Positions 17,497 to 25,257 are shown, counted from the first letter of the stretch. The stretch is 51,855 nucleotides of DNA from Rhodocyclaceae bacterium (GCA_013426785.1 JACDZI010000014.1:1-51855), one strand, 5' to 3'. A program made the numbers and translations. Notes: generated by a model not told the origin, from the sequence alone.

Positions 17497-19749
17497 TTAG
17501 CCGAAGCCCTTCATGGGCGAGGGGCCGAGCTTGTCGAGTTCGGCGACGTAGTCGTTGATCATCCTGACCACGCGGGCGTTGTCGGTGATCGCCACTTCCT
17601 CGGTCTGCACGCGCTCGGGCTCCAGGCCCAACTGCTTCAGCGTGTCGCCGATCTTGCTCATGCGATAGAAGGCCATTTCCGAGCCCTTGACGAAGTGGCA
17701 CTGGTAGTCATCGCCGCGCTTGCAGCCCATCATCATCACGCCGTCGTAGCCGGAGTTGAGCGCGTCGGTGATCCAGATGGTATTGACCGAACCGAGGCAG
17801 CGCACGGGAATCACCCGCACGAAGGCCGAGTAGGACATGCGTTGCAGGCCGGCCATATCGAGCGCCGGATAGGCGTCGTTTTCGCAGGCGAGGATCAGAA
17901 TGCGCGGCTTCTCCTCGAACTCGTCCGGCACATTGACGGCCTTGACCTGCATGCCGACAGTGTCGCAACTGTAGTTCTCGAAGGAGATCACACGTACCGG
18001 GCAGGCGCCCATGCAGGTGCCGCAACGGCGGCAGCGTTCCTCGTTGAATACCGGGAAGCGCTTCTCGTCCTCGTCAATGGCGCCGAAGGGACATTCGACC
18101 GTGCAGCGTTTGCACTGCGTACAGCCTTCGAGGCGGGCGCTGGGGAAGCTCAAGTCCCCGGCGCGCGGATGGGCAGCGCGGCCCTTCTCGACGTTCTCGA
18201 CCGCCTGGATCGCCTTCAGGGCAGCTCCGGTGGCGTCCTCGGTCGCCTGGAACAGGTCCATCGGCCGGCGCGTCGGGCCGGCGGCGTAGATGCCGGTACG
18301 GCGCGTCTCATAGGGGAAACAGATGAAGTGCGAGTCCGCGAAACCATACTTGAACTGCGGCACGTCCGGGCCCTGACGATAGTTCAGGTTGAGCACCGAG
18401 ATCTTCTGCAGTTCGCTCTTCTTCTCGGCGGCGGCGGCATCGCCGCTCTCCGCCGCGGTCACGGTGGCCGTCCATTCGTCGAGATTGACGCCGGCGTTTG
18501 GCACCTGGCCAGTGGCCAGCACGACCAGGTCAGCCGTCGTGGAGGTGACTTCGTCGAGGATCAGGTCCGCAAACTCGACCTGGCACTCGTCGCCACCGGT
18601 AACTTTGCTGGCTTTGCCCTTGGTGAAGATCACGCCCTTCTGCTGGGCACTGCGGTAGAAGTCCTCGCCCATGCCCGGCACGCGCAGGTCCTGGTACATC
18701 ACCACCGTATCGATGTCGGGGTTCTGGTCCTTGAAGTACATCGCCTGCTTGATGCTGGTGCCACAGCAGTGGCCGGAACAGTAAGGCAGGTGCATACCTG
18801 TGTCATCGCGCTGGCCGGCGCACTGGACGAAGACGACGCTCTTCACTTCTTTGCCGTCGGCGCGCAGGATGGCGCCGCCGTTGGCCTGCTTGGCCAAGGC
18901 TTCCAGACCGGCCTGATCGACCACGTTGGGCTGGCCGCCACCGAGTTCCGGCAGCTTGTCGAGCGGGTAGGTGCTGAAACCGGTCGCTTGCACGATGGCG
19001 CCGCAGGTTTCCTCAGTGATGCTGCCCGACTCCGCCGCAATCTTGACGGCAAAGCGGCCGGGGGCGCCGGCAGTCTCGGTGACGGTGGAATTGAGATAAA
19101 CCTTGATCTTCGGGTTGGCCTGCACCTGCGCCGCCGTCTCGCCAGCGCCGACTTTTTGCGGTTCGGCGTAGGCGCCGCTGAAGGGCACGCGCTTGTGGAG
19201 CCTGGCCGCGAAACCGCCGAGTGCGCCGGTCTTCTCGACCAGCACCACGGCGTAGCCGGCATCGGCCGCAGCGAGCGCCGCCGTCATGCCGGACATGCCG
19301 CCACCGACGACGAGGATGGTCTTGCTCGACGCTTCCTTGACCTTGCCGGCGGGCGACTTCATCTTCTTGACTTCGGCGCAGCCCATGCGGATGTAATCCT
19401 CGGCCATTTCCTGGCGGACTTCATCGTGGTCGCTGCCCTCGGCGACCACCCAGATCACGCCTTCGCGCAGGTTGGCGCGCGACATGGCCACGTCCGGAAA
19501 CTGGAAGGCCTCGGCCTTGGCGCGGCGCGAACAGGCGGCGATGCAGATGTGGGTAACGCCGTCGTTGGCGATGTCGTCGCGGATCATCTGCACGCCCTCG
19601 GCGTTACAGAGGAATTCGTGCGATTTGGCGACGGCCATCTTGCCCTCTTTCAGGGCGATCTTTTCCAGCGACTTGACATCGAGCACATCGCCAATGCCGC
19701 AACCAGAGCAGACATAGGCGGCGTATTTTGGAGTAGCGGGGGCGTTCAT
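17497..19749 (-). CDS. qmoB: QmoB, HdrA-like flavoprotein with MvhD domain
   Basis: The 750-residue protein has an N-terminal Cys region (YVCSGCGIGD, CIAACSRRAK), an FAD domain with ILVVGGGMSGMTAAL near residue 145, ferredoxin motifs CTQCKRCTVECP and CRRCGTCMGACP near residues 550-590, and a C-terminal MvhD-like domain with ILACENDAYPALDMAG, IPVRCLGSVN and MMGCKRGDDYQC. QmoB couples APS reductase to the quinone pool in sulfur metabolism. The FAD region contains KVGAGETA (residues 198-205), encoded by a 24-bp dispersed element. ATGA overlap with qmoA. Confidence 0.92.
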   Translation of the reverse strand: MNAPATPKYAAYVCSGCGIGDVLDVKSLEKIALKEGKMAVAKSHEFLCNAEGVQMIRDDIANDGVTHICIAACSRRAKAEAFQFPDVAMSRANLREGVIWVVAEGSDHDEVRQEMAEDYIRMGCAEVKKMKSPAGKVKEASSKTILVVGGGMSGMTAALAAADAGYAVVLVEKTGALGGFAARLHKRVPFSGAYAEPQKVGAGETAAQVQANPKIKVYLNSTVTETAGAPGRFAVKIAAESGSITEETCGAIVQATGFSTYPLDKLPELGGGQPNVVDQAGLEALAKQANGGAILRADGKEVKSVVFVQCAGQRDDTGMHLPYCSGHCCGTSIKQAMYFKDQNPDIDTVVMYQDLRVPGMGEDFYRSAQQKGVIFTKGKASKVTGGDECQVEFADLILDEVTSTTADLVVLATGQVPNAGVNLDEWTATVTAAESGDAAAAEKKSELQKISVLNLNYRQGPDVPQFKYGFADSHFICFPYETRRTGIYAAGPTRRPMDLFQATEDATGAALKAIQAVENVEKGRAAHPRAGDLSFPSARLEGCTQCKRCTVECPFGAIDEDEKRFPVFNEERCRRCGTCMGACPVRVISFENYSCDTVGMQVKAVNVPDEFEEKPRILILACENDAYPALDMAGLQRMSYSAFVRVIPVRCLGSVNTIWITDALNSGYDGVMMMGCKRGDDYQCHFVKGSEMAFYRMSKIGDTLKQLGLEPERVQTEEVAITDNARVVRMINDYVAELDKLGPSPMKGFG
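19133..19157 (-). repeat. 24-bp dispersed element, copy 3 (inside qmoB)
   Basis: On the coding strand it reads AAAAAGTCGGCGCTGGC, then GAGACGGC, in frame as KVGAGETA between AYAEPQ and AQVQANPKIKV. The position is a loop before a beta strand of the FAD domain. Confidence 0.9.
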
Positions 19750-21035
19750 ATTGCGGCCTCCGTAGCTGCGGTTTTATGGATCACCTGAATGGCTTTCAAG
19801 GAAGCGGCAGTGGCGCTTTGCACCGCGCGGTTGACGTCCAGCGGGCTGGCGGCGCTGCCGGCACCGAACATGCCGCCACTCTTCGAGCCTTCGATGAAGT
19901 TCGATGAATCGAGCAGGATGTCGTCGGGCAACTTCACACCAGTCACCTCCGGCTCCATGCCGACGGCCAGCACCACCAGGTCATGCTCAGTCGCGTAGCG
20001 CTGGTAACCCTCGGTATCGACGCCATGCAGGACCGGATTGCCGTTCTGGTCGTTCTCGGCGATGCGCGCAACCTTCGACTTGACGAAGCTGACGGTCGGG
20101 TCCTTCTGCACGTTCTGGTAAAAATCTTCGAAGCGGTCGATGGCGCGGATGTCAATGTAGTAAACGGTGGATTTACCCTCGTCGCCGAGGGCTTCGCGTA
20201 CGTACTGGGTCTGCTTGAGCGTGGCCATGCAGCAGATGCGCGAACAGTGGCGCAGATGGTTTTCGTCGCGCGAACCGGCGCACTGGATGAAGGCGATGTT
20301 CTTTGCCTCTTTTCCATCGCCCGGACGCAGCAGTTTGCCGCCGGTCGGGCCGCGCGGATCGGCCAGGCGCTCGAATTCCAGGCTGGTGATCACGTTGGCG
20401 TAGCGGTCGTAGCCGTAAGGCTGGATCTTGTTGGCATCGTAGGGACGCCAGCCGGTCGCCCAGACCACGCTGCCGACCTTGAGTTCGACAGTTTCTTCCT
20501 GCATGCCGAGATCGACCGCGCCCACCTTGCAGGCCGCCTTGGCCTTTTCGCCCTCGGGCGTGCCGACGATGGAAGGATCGATCACATAGCGCTGCGGGTA
20601 GGCCATGCCGTGCGGCAGGTAGGCTGCCTTGGTCTTGTCCAGCCCGTAGTTGGCGACGTTCGGCACCTCGGCCGCCACCGCCTTGCCGCAATCGCCGCAA
20701 GCGGTGCAGTTTTCATTGACGTAGCGCGGCCGGATCTTCAGCGTCACGCTGTAATCGCCGCGACTGCCGGAGACGGCCGCCACTTCGGTCATCGTCATCA
20801 CGCGCACATTCGGGTTGCCGCGGATGCGCTTCAGGTTGATCTCCAGCCCGCAGGTGGGGTGGCACATCTTGGGGAAGTAGCGATACAGCAGGGATGTGCG
20901 GCCGCCCAGCGTGGGCGTCTTTTCCGCGAGGATTACCTGCTTGCCGCACTCGGCCGCTTCGAGGGCCGCCGTCATGCCGGCGATACCGCCGCCGACGACC
21001 AGAATGGTCTGGTTGGTTGCGATTGAAGCCGTCAT
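19746..21035 (-). CDS. qmoA: QmoA, HdrA-like flavoprotein
   Basis: The 429-residue protein binds FAD (TILVVGGGIAGMTAALEAA near residue 11) and has HdrA-type cysteines: FPKMCHPTCGLE, NENCTACGDCGKA and FIQCAGSRDENHLRHCSRICC. QmoA is the partner of QmoB in the quinone-interacting membrane-bound oxidoreductase. I chose the ATG at 21033-21035 (MTASIATNQ) because a GGAGG sequence lies just upstream. It starts the four-gene operon. aprBA, the usual partner genes, are absent here and may lie elsewhere. Confidence 0.93.
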   Translation of the reverse strand: MTASIATNQTILVVGGGIAGMTAALEAAECGKQVILAEKTPTLGGRTSLLYRYFPKMCHPTCGLEINLKRIRGNPNVRVMTMTEVAAVSGSRGDYSVTLKIRPRYVNENCTACGDCGKAVAAEVPNVANYGLDKTKAAYLPHGMAYPQRYVIDPSIVGTPEGEKAKAACKVGAVDLGMQEETVELKVGSVVWATGWRPYDANKIQPYGYDRYANVITSLEFERLADPRGPTGGKLLRPGDGKEAKNIAFIQCAGSRDENHLRHCSRICCMATLKQTQYVREALGDEGKSTVYYIDIRAIDRFEDFYQNVQKDPTVSFVKSKVARIAENDQNGNPVLHGVDTEGYQRYATEHDLVVLAVGMEPEVTGVKLPDDILLDSSNFIEGSKSGGMFGAGSAASPLDVNRAVQSATAASLKAIQVIHKTAATEAAI

Positions 21036-21161
21036 CAAGCCTCCGTAGGGTGAGATGCCTTGAAAATCAGGGGGCAAATTCTAGCTGGCGGGGTCTCTCA
21101 GGCCGGCGAGATTGTTCCTATGGGGAAATAGAAGCGGCGAATGGCGGAACGATTGGTGGAA

Positions 21162-22181
21162 TTATTGCCGTCCCGCCAGCGCCCGATTCACCATGTCGTT
21201 GACAGCAGAACCCATGTTCATGGGCATCAGTTCGATTTGTGGGTGAGCATTGGCGAAGACGCGGAACACCTCGTCAGCGAATGCCTGGCCAATCGATTCA
21301 ACACCTGCGAAGTCAAGCATGACCGTCTTGAATCGCTCAAACCGCATCGTCAGGCGTTTCGCCTGGGAACGTGAAACAAGCTTCTCGCCTTCGTGCTGCG
21401 CGAGTTTGACGGGAACGACCGTTCGATCAAAGGTAAATTCGTCCGGCGCGGCAAACTTGTAAAAGATTTCGTTGGTCGTGCGCGTGCTGTCGTTGGCCAG
21501 CTTCATGACGACCAAGGTGCCCGGCGTATCCTTGGGGCGCTCCAGCAGGAAGTCCAGCATCCCTTCGCCGTGCATGAAATACAGGTTTCCTGACCGGATA
21601 TCAAAGCCGTCGAACATCTTCGAGGAAAAGAAGATGCCCTCGCCGGTATGGTTGGCGGGATCGGTGGTCAGCTTGCCTTTGGCCAGTTCCAGAATCGATT
21701 CGCGCGGATCGAACAATCCCAGCGCCCGCTGGATCTTCAGGAAGATACCTTCCCCATCATCGAACAACCATCCCTCGGTATGGATGGCGGTACGCCGAAT
21801 GCCTACGCTCACGTTCGCGCCGCCCGAGTGATCAATCGCGTTGTTGATCATCTCGGTCATGCCGTATTGCCAGATGTCCCGGACATTAGCCGGCAGGTCT
21901 TTCACGATTGCCGCGCAGACTTCCCGCCATGCGACATCTTCGGAGAGTCCTGCGCGCAGATAAGCTTTTACGGCTTTTTGCTTGATCGCCAGGCGGTATG
22001 TCTTGCCTTTGGTGGCGCCTTCCTCTTCCAGATCGCCATCCTTCACCATTTGCGACAAATGGCGGCTGACGCTCTGGCGAGTGATCCCGAATTCCGCACC
22101 CAATAGGGTGCCGATGCCTTTGACGCCGGCACCGGCCAGGAATAGTGCGCGCTTCCTTAACCCCTTTTTGTCAGCTTTCAT
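21162..22181 (-). CDS. wHTH-ATPase-STAS-like regulatory protein
   Basis: The 339-residue protein combines an N-terminal winged helix (residues 10-65, GITRQSVSRHLSQMVKDGDL), a GHKL-type ATPase domain with EMINNAIDHSGG (N box, about 110), DDGEGI (about 141) and GEGIFFSSKMFDGF (about 180), and a C-terminal STAS-like DUF4325 segment (about 260-339, VMLDFAGVESIGQAFADEVFRVF). This suggests a single-protein switch where ATPase state controls DNA binding or a partner. The last residues, ALAGRQ, come from a degenerate 24-bp element. The target is unknown. Confidence 0.75.
   Translation of the reverse strand: MKADKKGLRKRALFLAGAGVKGIGTLLGAEFGITRQSVSRHLSQMVKDGDLEEEGATKGKTYRLAIKQKAVKAYLRAGLSEDVAWREVCAAIVKDLPANVRDIWQYGMTEMINNAIDHSGGANVSVGIRRTAIHTEGWLFDDGEGIFLKIQRALGLFDPRESILELAKGKLTTDPANHTGEGIFFSSKMFDGFDIRSGNLYFMHGEGMLDFLLERPKDTPGTLVVMKLANDSTRTTNEIFYKFAAPDEFTFDRTVVPVKLAQHEGEKLVSRSQAKRLTMRFERFKTVMLDFAGVESIGQAFADEVFRVFANAHPQIELMPMNMGSAVNDMVNRALAGRQ
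21167..21188 (-). repeat. Degenerate 24-bp element, copy 4 (3' end of regulator gene)
   Basis: On the minus strand the last 16 bases, GCGCTGGCGGGACGGC, match the element exactly, but the first part reads AATCGG instead of AAAGTCG. It encodes the C-terminal ALAGR of the wHTH-ATPase protein. The stop TAA follows after two more codons at most. The same reading frame occurs at the pepA C-terminus. Confidence 0.6.
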
Positions 22182-22253
22182 GGAGTTTATTGTAACTATT
22201 TAGAAAAATATTGTCAGCATGTAGGGTGACAATGGGGAAATTGGGATTGGGAT

Positions 22254-22277
22254 GCCGTCCTGCCAGCGCCGACTTTT
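22254..22277 (-). repeat. 24-bp dispersed element, copy 5
   Basis: On the minus strand it reads AAAAGTCGGCGCTGGC, then AGGACGGC. It lies in the 161-bp gap between the divergent wHTH-ATPase gene and the broken DUF4160-DUF2442 gene, preceded on its own strand by TGA. This is the only copy without a co-oriented gene immediately upstream. Confidence 0.9.
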
Positions 22278-22342
22278 CATTTCTGGAACCCGCACAAAGA
22301 GGGGCGTTACAATCAAACGACAGGGTAAGGTGGAGACAAGGT

Positions 22343-22702
22343 ATGCCGGTTGTTTTGCGCTGGAAGAGCTGCAAGTTTTTCTTCTTCTCGAACGAAGGTG
22401 ACCTGCGCGAGCCGCTGCATGTCCACGTCCGTTGCCACGGCGCTCGCGCCAAGTTCTGGCTCGGCCCCGTAGCAGTAGCGGAGAATATCGGCTTCGCGGT
22501 GATGTGGGTCACGCTCGCGGATGGTCGCAAACTCGGCGTGCCCCTGGCCTATTTCCCCCGCCTGCTGGCCGCTGCCCCCGAACAACGTCAGCACTACGAA
22601 TTTTCCGGCGGCGGCACCGGCATTCATTGAGATGAACTTGATGAGGACATCAGCGTTAGCGGCCTGCTCCCAAGAAGCGGGAGTCTGCCATCATCCCTCT
22701 AA
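22343..22702 (+). pseudogene. DUF4160-DUF2442 fusion with in-frame TGA
   Basis: The ATG at 22343 opens MPVVLRWKSCKFFFFSNEGD, a DUF4160 start with the HVHVRCHGARAKFWLGPV core. After residue 50 it runs directly into a DUF2442 pattern (VMWVTLADGRKLGVPLAYFPRLLAA), so the DUF4160 C-terminal half and the DUF2442 N-terminus are missing. The frame stops at GGGTGIH with TGA at 22628-22630, where DUF2442 proteins usually have Trp. The same frame then continues DELDEDISVSGLL, the expected DUF2442 ending, to TAA at 22700-22702. This looks like a fused gene later broken by a Trp-to-stop change. The visible product would be 95 residues. Confidence 0.75.
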
Positions 22703-23104
22703 AGCCGTCGCTTTGTCTTCCACCGGCAAGAACTGAAGAACGCCGAAGACCAGTTCGATTAACGTGAATCCCAGCACGATGGCGCTAGCACCCGCCAGAA
22801 ACGCATTGACTTGCCAGGCAGCAAACAAGAACCGCGCGATACCGTCCAAACGCCCTAGCAGAACGCTGGGTGTCAGTACGCGAGCCAACGACCAAACGAC
22901 AACGACCGACCCCATCAGGTTGGCAAACATTACGTGGGAGGCGTCCAGCGGGTGCACTGTACCTGGCAATCCGAGAGACTGCGCCAAAGCGGTGAGGCTG
23001 CCGTATAGCCATACAAAAGTCCACGGCATTGCAAATGGCCAAGTCACCAACAGGTCGTACCAAGCGCTGGCACGGACGATGGTCAGATAACGAAGTTGCT
23101 TCAT
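22691..23104 (-). CDS. Small multi-span membrane protein, DUF2269-like, divergent from MerR
   Basis: The 137-residue protein starts MKQLRYLTIVRASAWYDLL and has four hydrophobic spans with few charges, ending in a short acidic tail (VEDKATALEG). Its family is not certain; it resembles small conserved membrane proteins of unknown function. ATG at 23104 or three codons earlier at 23113 are both possible and neither has a strong SD. Its promoter overlaps a MerR-type operator, so it is likely the target of the divergent MerR regulator. The 3' end overlaps the read-through end of the broken DUF2442 gene by 12 bp. Confidence 0.6.
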   Translation of the reverse strand: MKQLRYLTIVRASAWYDLLVTWPFAMPWTFVWLYGSLTALAQSLGLPGTVHPLDASHVMFANLMGSVVVVWSLARVLTPSVLLGRLDGIARFLFAAWQVNAFLAGASAIVLGFTLIELVFGVLQFLPVEDKATALEG

Positions 23105-23144
23105 GAGAATCATCCAAGAATTGTCGTTGAAGCCGCAAGTCTCA

Positions 23145-23169
23145 ACCATGGAGTAATCTCCAAGGTCAA
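23145..23169 (-). promoter_or_regulatory. MerR-type operator/promoter
   Basis: On the minus strand a -35 hexamer TTGACC (23164-23169) runs into a dyad whose arms are ACCTTGGAG and CTCCATGGT around a 4-bp centre (23145-23166), with 8 of 9 arm bases complementary. This is the layout of MerR-regulated promoters with a 19-bp spacer between -35 and -10; a TGAGAC sequence sits at the -10 position. It reads toward the membrane protein gene. Confidence 0.75.
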
Positions 23170-23189
23170 GCGCAAAATGAGATAAACCC

Positions 23190-23555
23190 ATGTTGATTGG
23201 CGAACTTGCAACGGCGGCAGGGATCAGCCGAGACACTCTGCGCTTTTATGAGCAACAAGGGCTCATTCGCGCTCGTCGACTAGATAACGGCTACAGGGAC
23301 TACCCCGAAGAGGTGCTCATGCTGGTCAACTACATCCGAACGGCGCAACAGCTCGGCTTTACATTGGCGGAAATAGGACGCAAGTTGCCTGACATTTGGG
23401 ATGCTGCCGATCCAGGCCCGGCAATCGCTGAGATCTTAGGTGAAAAACTGAAGGAGATTGATGCGCGCATCGAAGCACTGCGTCAACTTAGAGAGCAACT
23501 AGCCGTGCGAATCGCCATGGAGTGCCCACTAATAGGTGGTCATGCTTCAACTTGA
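23190..23555 (+). CDS. MerR family transcriptional regulator
   Basis: The 121-residue protein has the MerR winged helix (IGELATAAGISRDTLRFYEQQGLIRARRLDNGYRDY pattern, residues 2-40), a second wing, a dimerisation coiled coil (about 78-108) and a short C-terminal tail, ECPLIGGHA, with one Cys. It lacks the paired cysteines of copper, mercury or cadmium sensors and has no large effector domain, so the inducer is unknown. The operator described at 23145-23169 lies in the divergent promoter region. Confidence 0.88.
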   Translation: MLIGELATAAGISRDTLRFYEQQGLIRARRLDNGYRDYPEEVLMLVNYIRTAQQLGFTLAEIGRKLPDIWDAADPGPAIAEILGEKLKEIDARIEALRQLREQLAVRIAMECPLIGGHAST

Positions 23556-23660
23556 GCGCAATCGGCGCTGAGGTGATTGCTCCAATGCCTTCAGGGAGGA
23601 TTGAAAAGCCTGTCTCGATGCTGGAATTGCCTCGATGGCCTTCAAGAAAGTCCTGATTGA

Positions 23661-24126
23661 GCGTATGGCTCCGCCAGAGCCTTACGCTTCACCGGCTGCG
23701 ACGACAAGATCATCGCCATGTACGCACGCGGGATGAACGTGCGGGAGATTCAGGGCTTCCTGGCCGAGCAATACGGCACCGAGGTGTCGCCCGAGTTCAT
23801 CAGTTCGGTGACCGATGCCGTGATGGCGGAAGTCACGGCCTGGCAGGCGCGTCCGCTGGAGCCGATGTACCCGGTGGTGTTCTTCGACTGTATGAGGGTC
23901 AAGATTCGCGAGGATGCGGTGGTACGCAACAAAGCCATCTATCTGGCCTTGGGCATCCTGCCTGATGGCACACGAGACATTCTCGGTCTGTGGATCGAGA
24001 ACACCGAAGGGGCGAAGTTCTGGATGAAGGCCTTCAACGACATCAAGACCCGGGGCGTGGCCGACATCCTGATTACCGTCACCGACGGACTGAAGGGCAT
24101 GCCCGAAGCACTGGCGGCAGTTGGGC
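23661..24126 (+). mobile_element. IS256-family transposase remnant
   Basis: An open frame from 23661 encodes the central part of a mutator/IS256-type transposase: CDDKIIAMYARGMNVREIQGFL, then VSPEFISSVTDAVM, VVFFDCMRVKIRED, GILPDGTRDILGLWIENTEGAKFW, and the DILITVTDGLKGMPEALAAV segment with a catalytic-type Asp. The N-terminal 80 or so residues and everything after EALAAV (including the third acidic catalytic residue) are missing, and the frame then enters unrelated DNA. No terminal inverted repeats were found. It is inactive. Confidence 0.85.
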
Positions 24127-24144
24127 GTCGATCCAGAACTTCAT
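24106..24144 (-). pseudogene. DUF5615 (PIN-like toxin) N-terminal fragment
   Basis: On the minus strand the ATG at 24142-24144 opens MKFWIDAQLPPVL, the typical start of DUF5615 PIN-like toxins with the first catalytic-type Asp. After about 12 residues the sequence becomes the reverse strand of the IS256 remnant. The two share a short stretch around CAACTGCCGCCAGTGC, so the join could be a microhomology event. The start overlaps the TGA of the DUF433 fragment (ATGA). Confidence 0.65.
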
Positions 24145-24254
24145 GCAGCCAGACGGAGAATATCGCTTACACGGATGCGCATGCCACGGATGCACGGCTT
24201 GCCACCGCACTTTCCGGGCTCGATGGTAATGCGATTCAACAAGTGAGCATTCAT
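24141..24254 (-). pseudogene. Truncated DUF433 antitoxin-like gene
   Basis: The ATG at 24254, with AGGAG 8 nt upstream, opens a 37-residue frame: LLNRITIEPGKCGGKPCIRG, then MRIRVSDILRLAA, and stop. The pattern is DUF433, but family members run about 75 residues, so the C-terminal half is lost. It overlaps the DUF5615 fragment by the ATGA junction, as in DUF433-DUF5615 toxin-antitoxin operons. The good SD shows that the 5' part is original. Confidence 0.65.
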
Positions 24255-24297
24255 GGCGCTTTCTCCTGAGAACGCGCCGATCATAAGGCAAAAGAGC

Positions 24298-24321
24298 GCC
24301 GTCCTGCCAGCGCCGACTTTT
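24298..24321 (-). repeat. 24-bp dispersed element, copy 6 (at phosphoesterase stop)
   Basis: On the minus strand AAAAGTCGGCGCTGGC, then AGGACGGC. The first two A of the element are the last bases of the TAA stop of the phosphoesterase gene. It is followed by GCTCTTTT, so AAAAG-TCG-GCGC can pair with GCGC-T-CTTTT. Confidence 0.9.
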
Positions 24322-24838
24322 ATGCGCCCGCCAACGTGCGCACCTCGAACTGCATGCTGGCCAAGTCGCCAAGAATCCAGGTAGCGGCCGGGGCGCCCAA
24401 GCCGGCGACCGTTCCCGGATTGACCAGCCAGGTGGTGGTGCTCTTGATGTTCGGCTGCTGCCGGACCATGGGTTCATGGCTGTGGCCGCAGCAGACCAGG
24501 TCGTAGTCGCCGGTGCAGGCCATGCCGTGGCCGAAATGCGGATAGTGGGTGACGAAGATGCGCCGGCCGGCGAGGCGGATGTCGGCATCGCGGCCGTGGT
24601 AGTTGAACAGGCCTTCCGAGTGGCAGGCCATGCGCGCCAGCGAGACGATGTCGCCGAGGTTGTTGCCATGCACCGCATGGATCGGCAGGCAAAGTTTCAG
24701 CGAAGCCTTGAGCGTGTTGGTGCCGATCAGGTCGCCGCAGTGGATCACGGCCTCCGCGCCCTCGGCTTTGGCGGCGGCGATGGCCTCGGCCAGCATCGGG
24801 CCGCGGTCGTGGCTGTCGGAAACGATGCAGATTTTCAT
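24320..24838 (-). CDS. YfcE/MJ0936-type metallophosphoesterase
   Basis: The 172-residue protein has calcineurin-like metal motifs: KICIVSDSHD (Asp-x-His), VIHCGDLIG, VHGNNLGD (Gly-Asn-x), THYPHFGH and CCGHSHEP (GHSH), the last supplying late metal ligands. It hydrolyses phosphodiesters or phosphomonoesters; the substrate cannot be told. I chose the ATG at 24838, where the metal motifs start at once. It begins 2 bp after the stop of the upstream unknown gene, so the two are co-transcribed. Confidence 0.88.
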   Translation of the reverse strand: MKICIVSDSHDRGPMLAEAIAAAKAEGAEAVIHCGDLIGTNTLKASLKLCLPIHAVHGNNLGDIVSLARMACHSEGLFNYHGRDADIRLAGRRIFVTHYPHFGHGMACTGDYDLVCCGHSHEPMVRQQPNIKSTTTWLVNPGTVAGLGAPAATWILGDLASMQFEVRTLAGA

Positions 24839-24840
24839 GG

Positions 24841-25257
24841 TCAGATGATGATCGGGGCGAAGTATTCCTCGCCATCGTTGGCCTTGGTGAAATCCACCGC
24901 ATTCATGCCCGAGCGGATGCCCTCGCGCTGCAATTCGTGATCGGCCTGCACCTGCAACAGGGTGACGACGCAATCGCCGAGGTTGTCGTATTCTTCCTTG
25001 CCGGTGCCAAACTGTTCGACATCGGTGGTGTAGAACTGGCAGCGGAAACGGCTGTCGCCGGTCTTGAAGATGACGAAATGGGCGCCGCGTTCTTCCCAGG
25101 TCAGCGACGGGCAGGCCGTCAGTTCATCGACCAGCAGGTTGAGTTGCAACTCGGCCACCACCGTTTGCAGCGGCACGACATTGCCGTAGCGTTCCGTGAT
25201 GGCCTGGCCGACCAGGTTCTTTTCGCGGGCGGTGAAGTCGGGAATGGGGCGGGACAT
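24841..25257 (-). CDS. Conserved protein of unknown function
   Basis: I do not recognise the family. The 138-residue protein starts MSRPIPDFTAREKNLVGQAI, with AGGAAAG upstream, has no signal peptide or membrane span, and is alpha/beta-like and acidic. Distinct parts are VVPLQTVVAELQLNLLVDEL and ARWFRTG-like basic patches are absent; CPSLTWEERGAHFVIFKTGDSRFRC holds two Cys. It is in an operon with a metallophosphoesterase and diverges from soeA across 112 bp. A role tied to sulfite oxidation is possible only through position. Confidence 0.55.
   Translation of the reverse strand: MSRPIPDFTAREKNLVGQAITERYGNVVPLQTVVAELQLNLLVDELTACPSLTWEERGAHFVIFKTGDSRFRCQFYTTDVEQFGTGKEEYDNLGDCVVTLLQVQADHELQREGIRSGMNAVDFTKANDGEEYFAPIII

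Noticed and set aside
16840-19788. 982-codon open frame antisense to hdrC and qmoB
   Set aside because: Composition is that of reverse-complemented GC-rich coding sequence; no domain; both opposite-strand genes are well supported.
22628-22630. TGA as a selenocysteine codon in the DUF2442 fusion
   Set aside because: The residue expected by homology is Trp, not Cys or Sec, and no SECIS-like stem was apparent just downstream.
23560-23660. Possible minus-strand coding fragment (FLKAIEAIPASRQAFQSS-like)
   Set aside because: About 38 codons with no start, SD or recognised family; it may be the end of a lost gene, but support is too weak.
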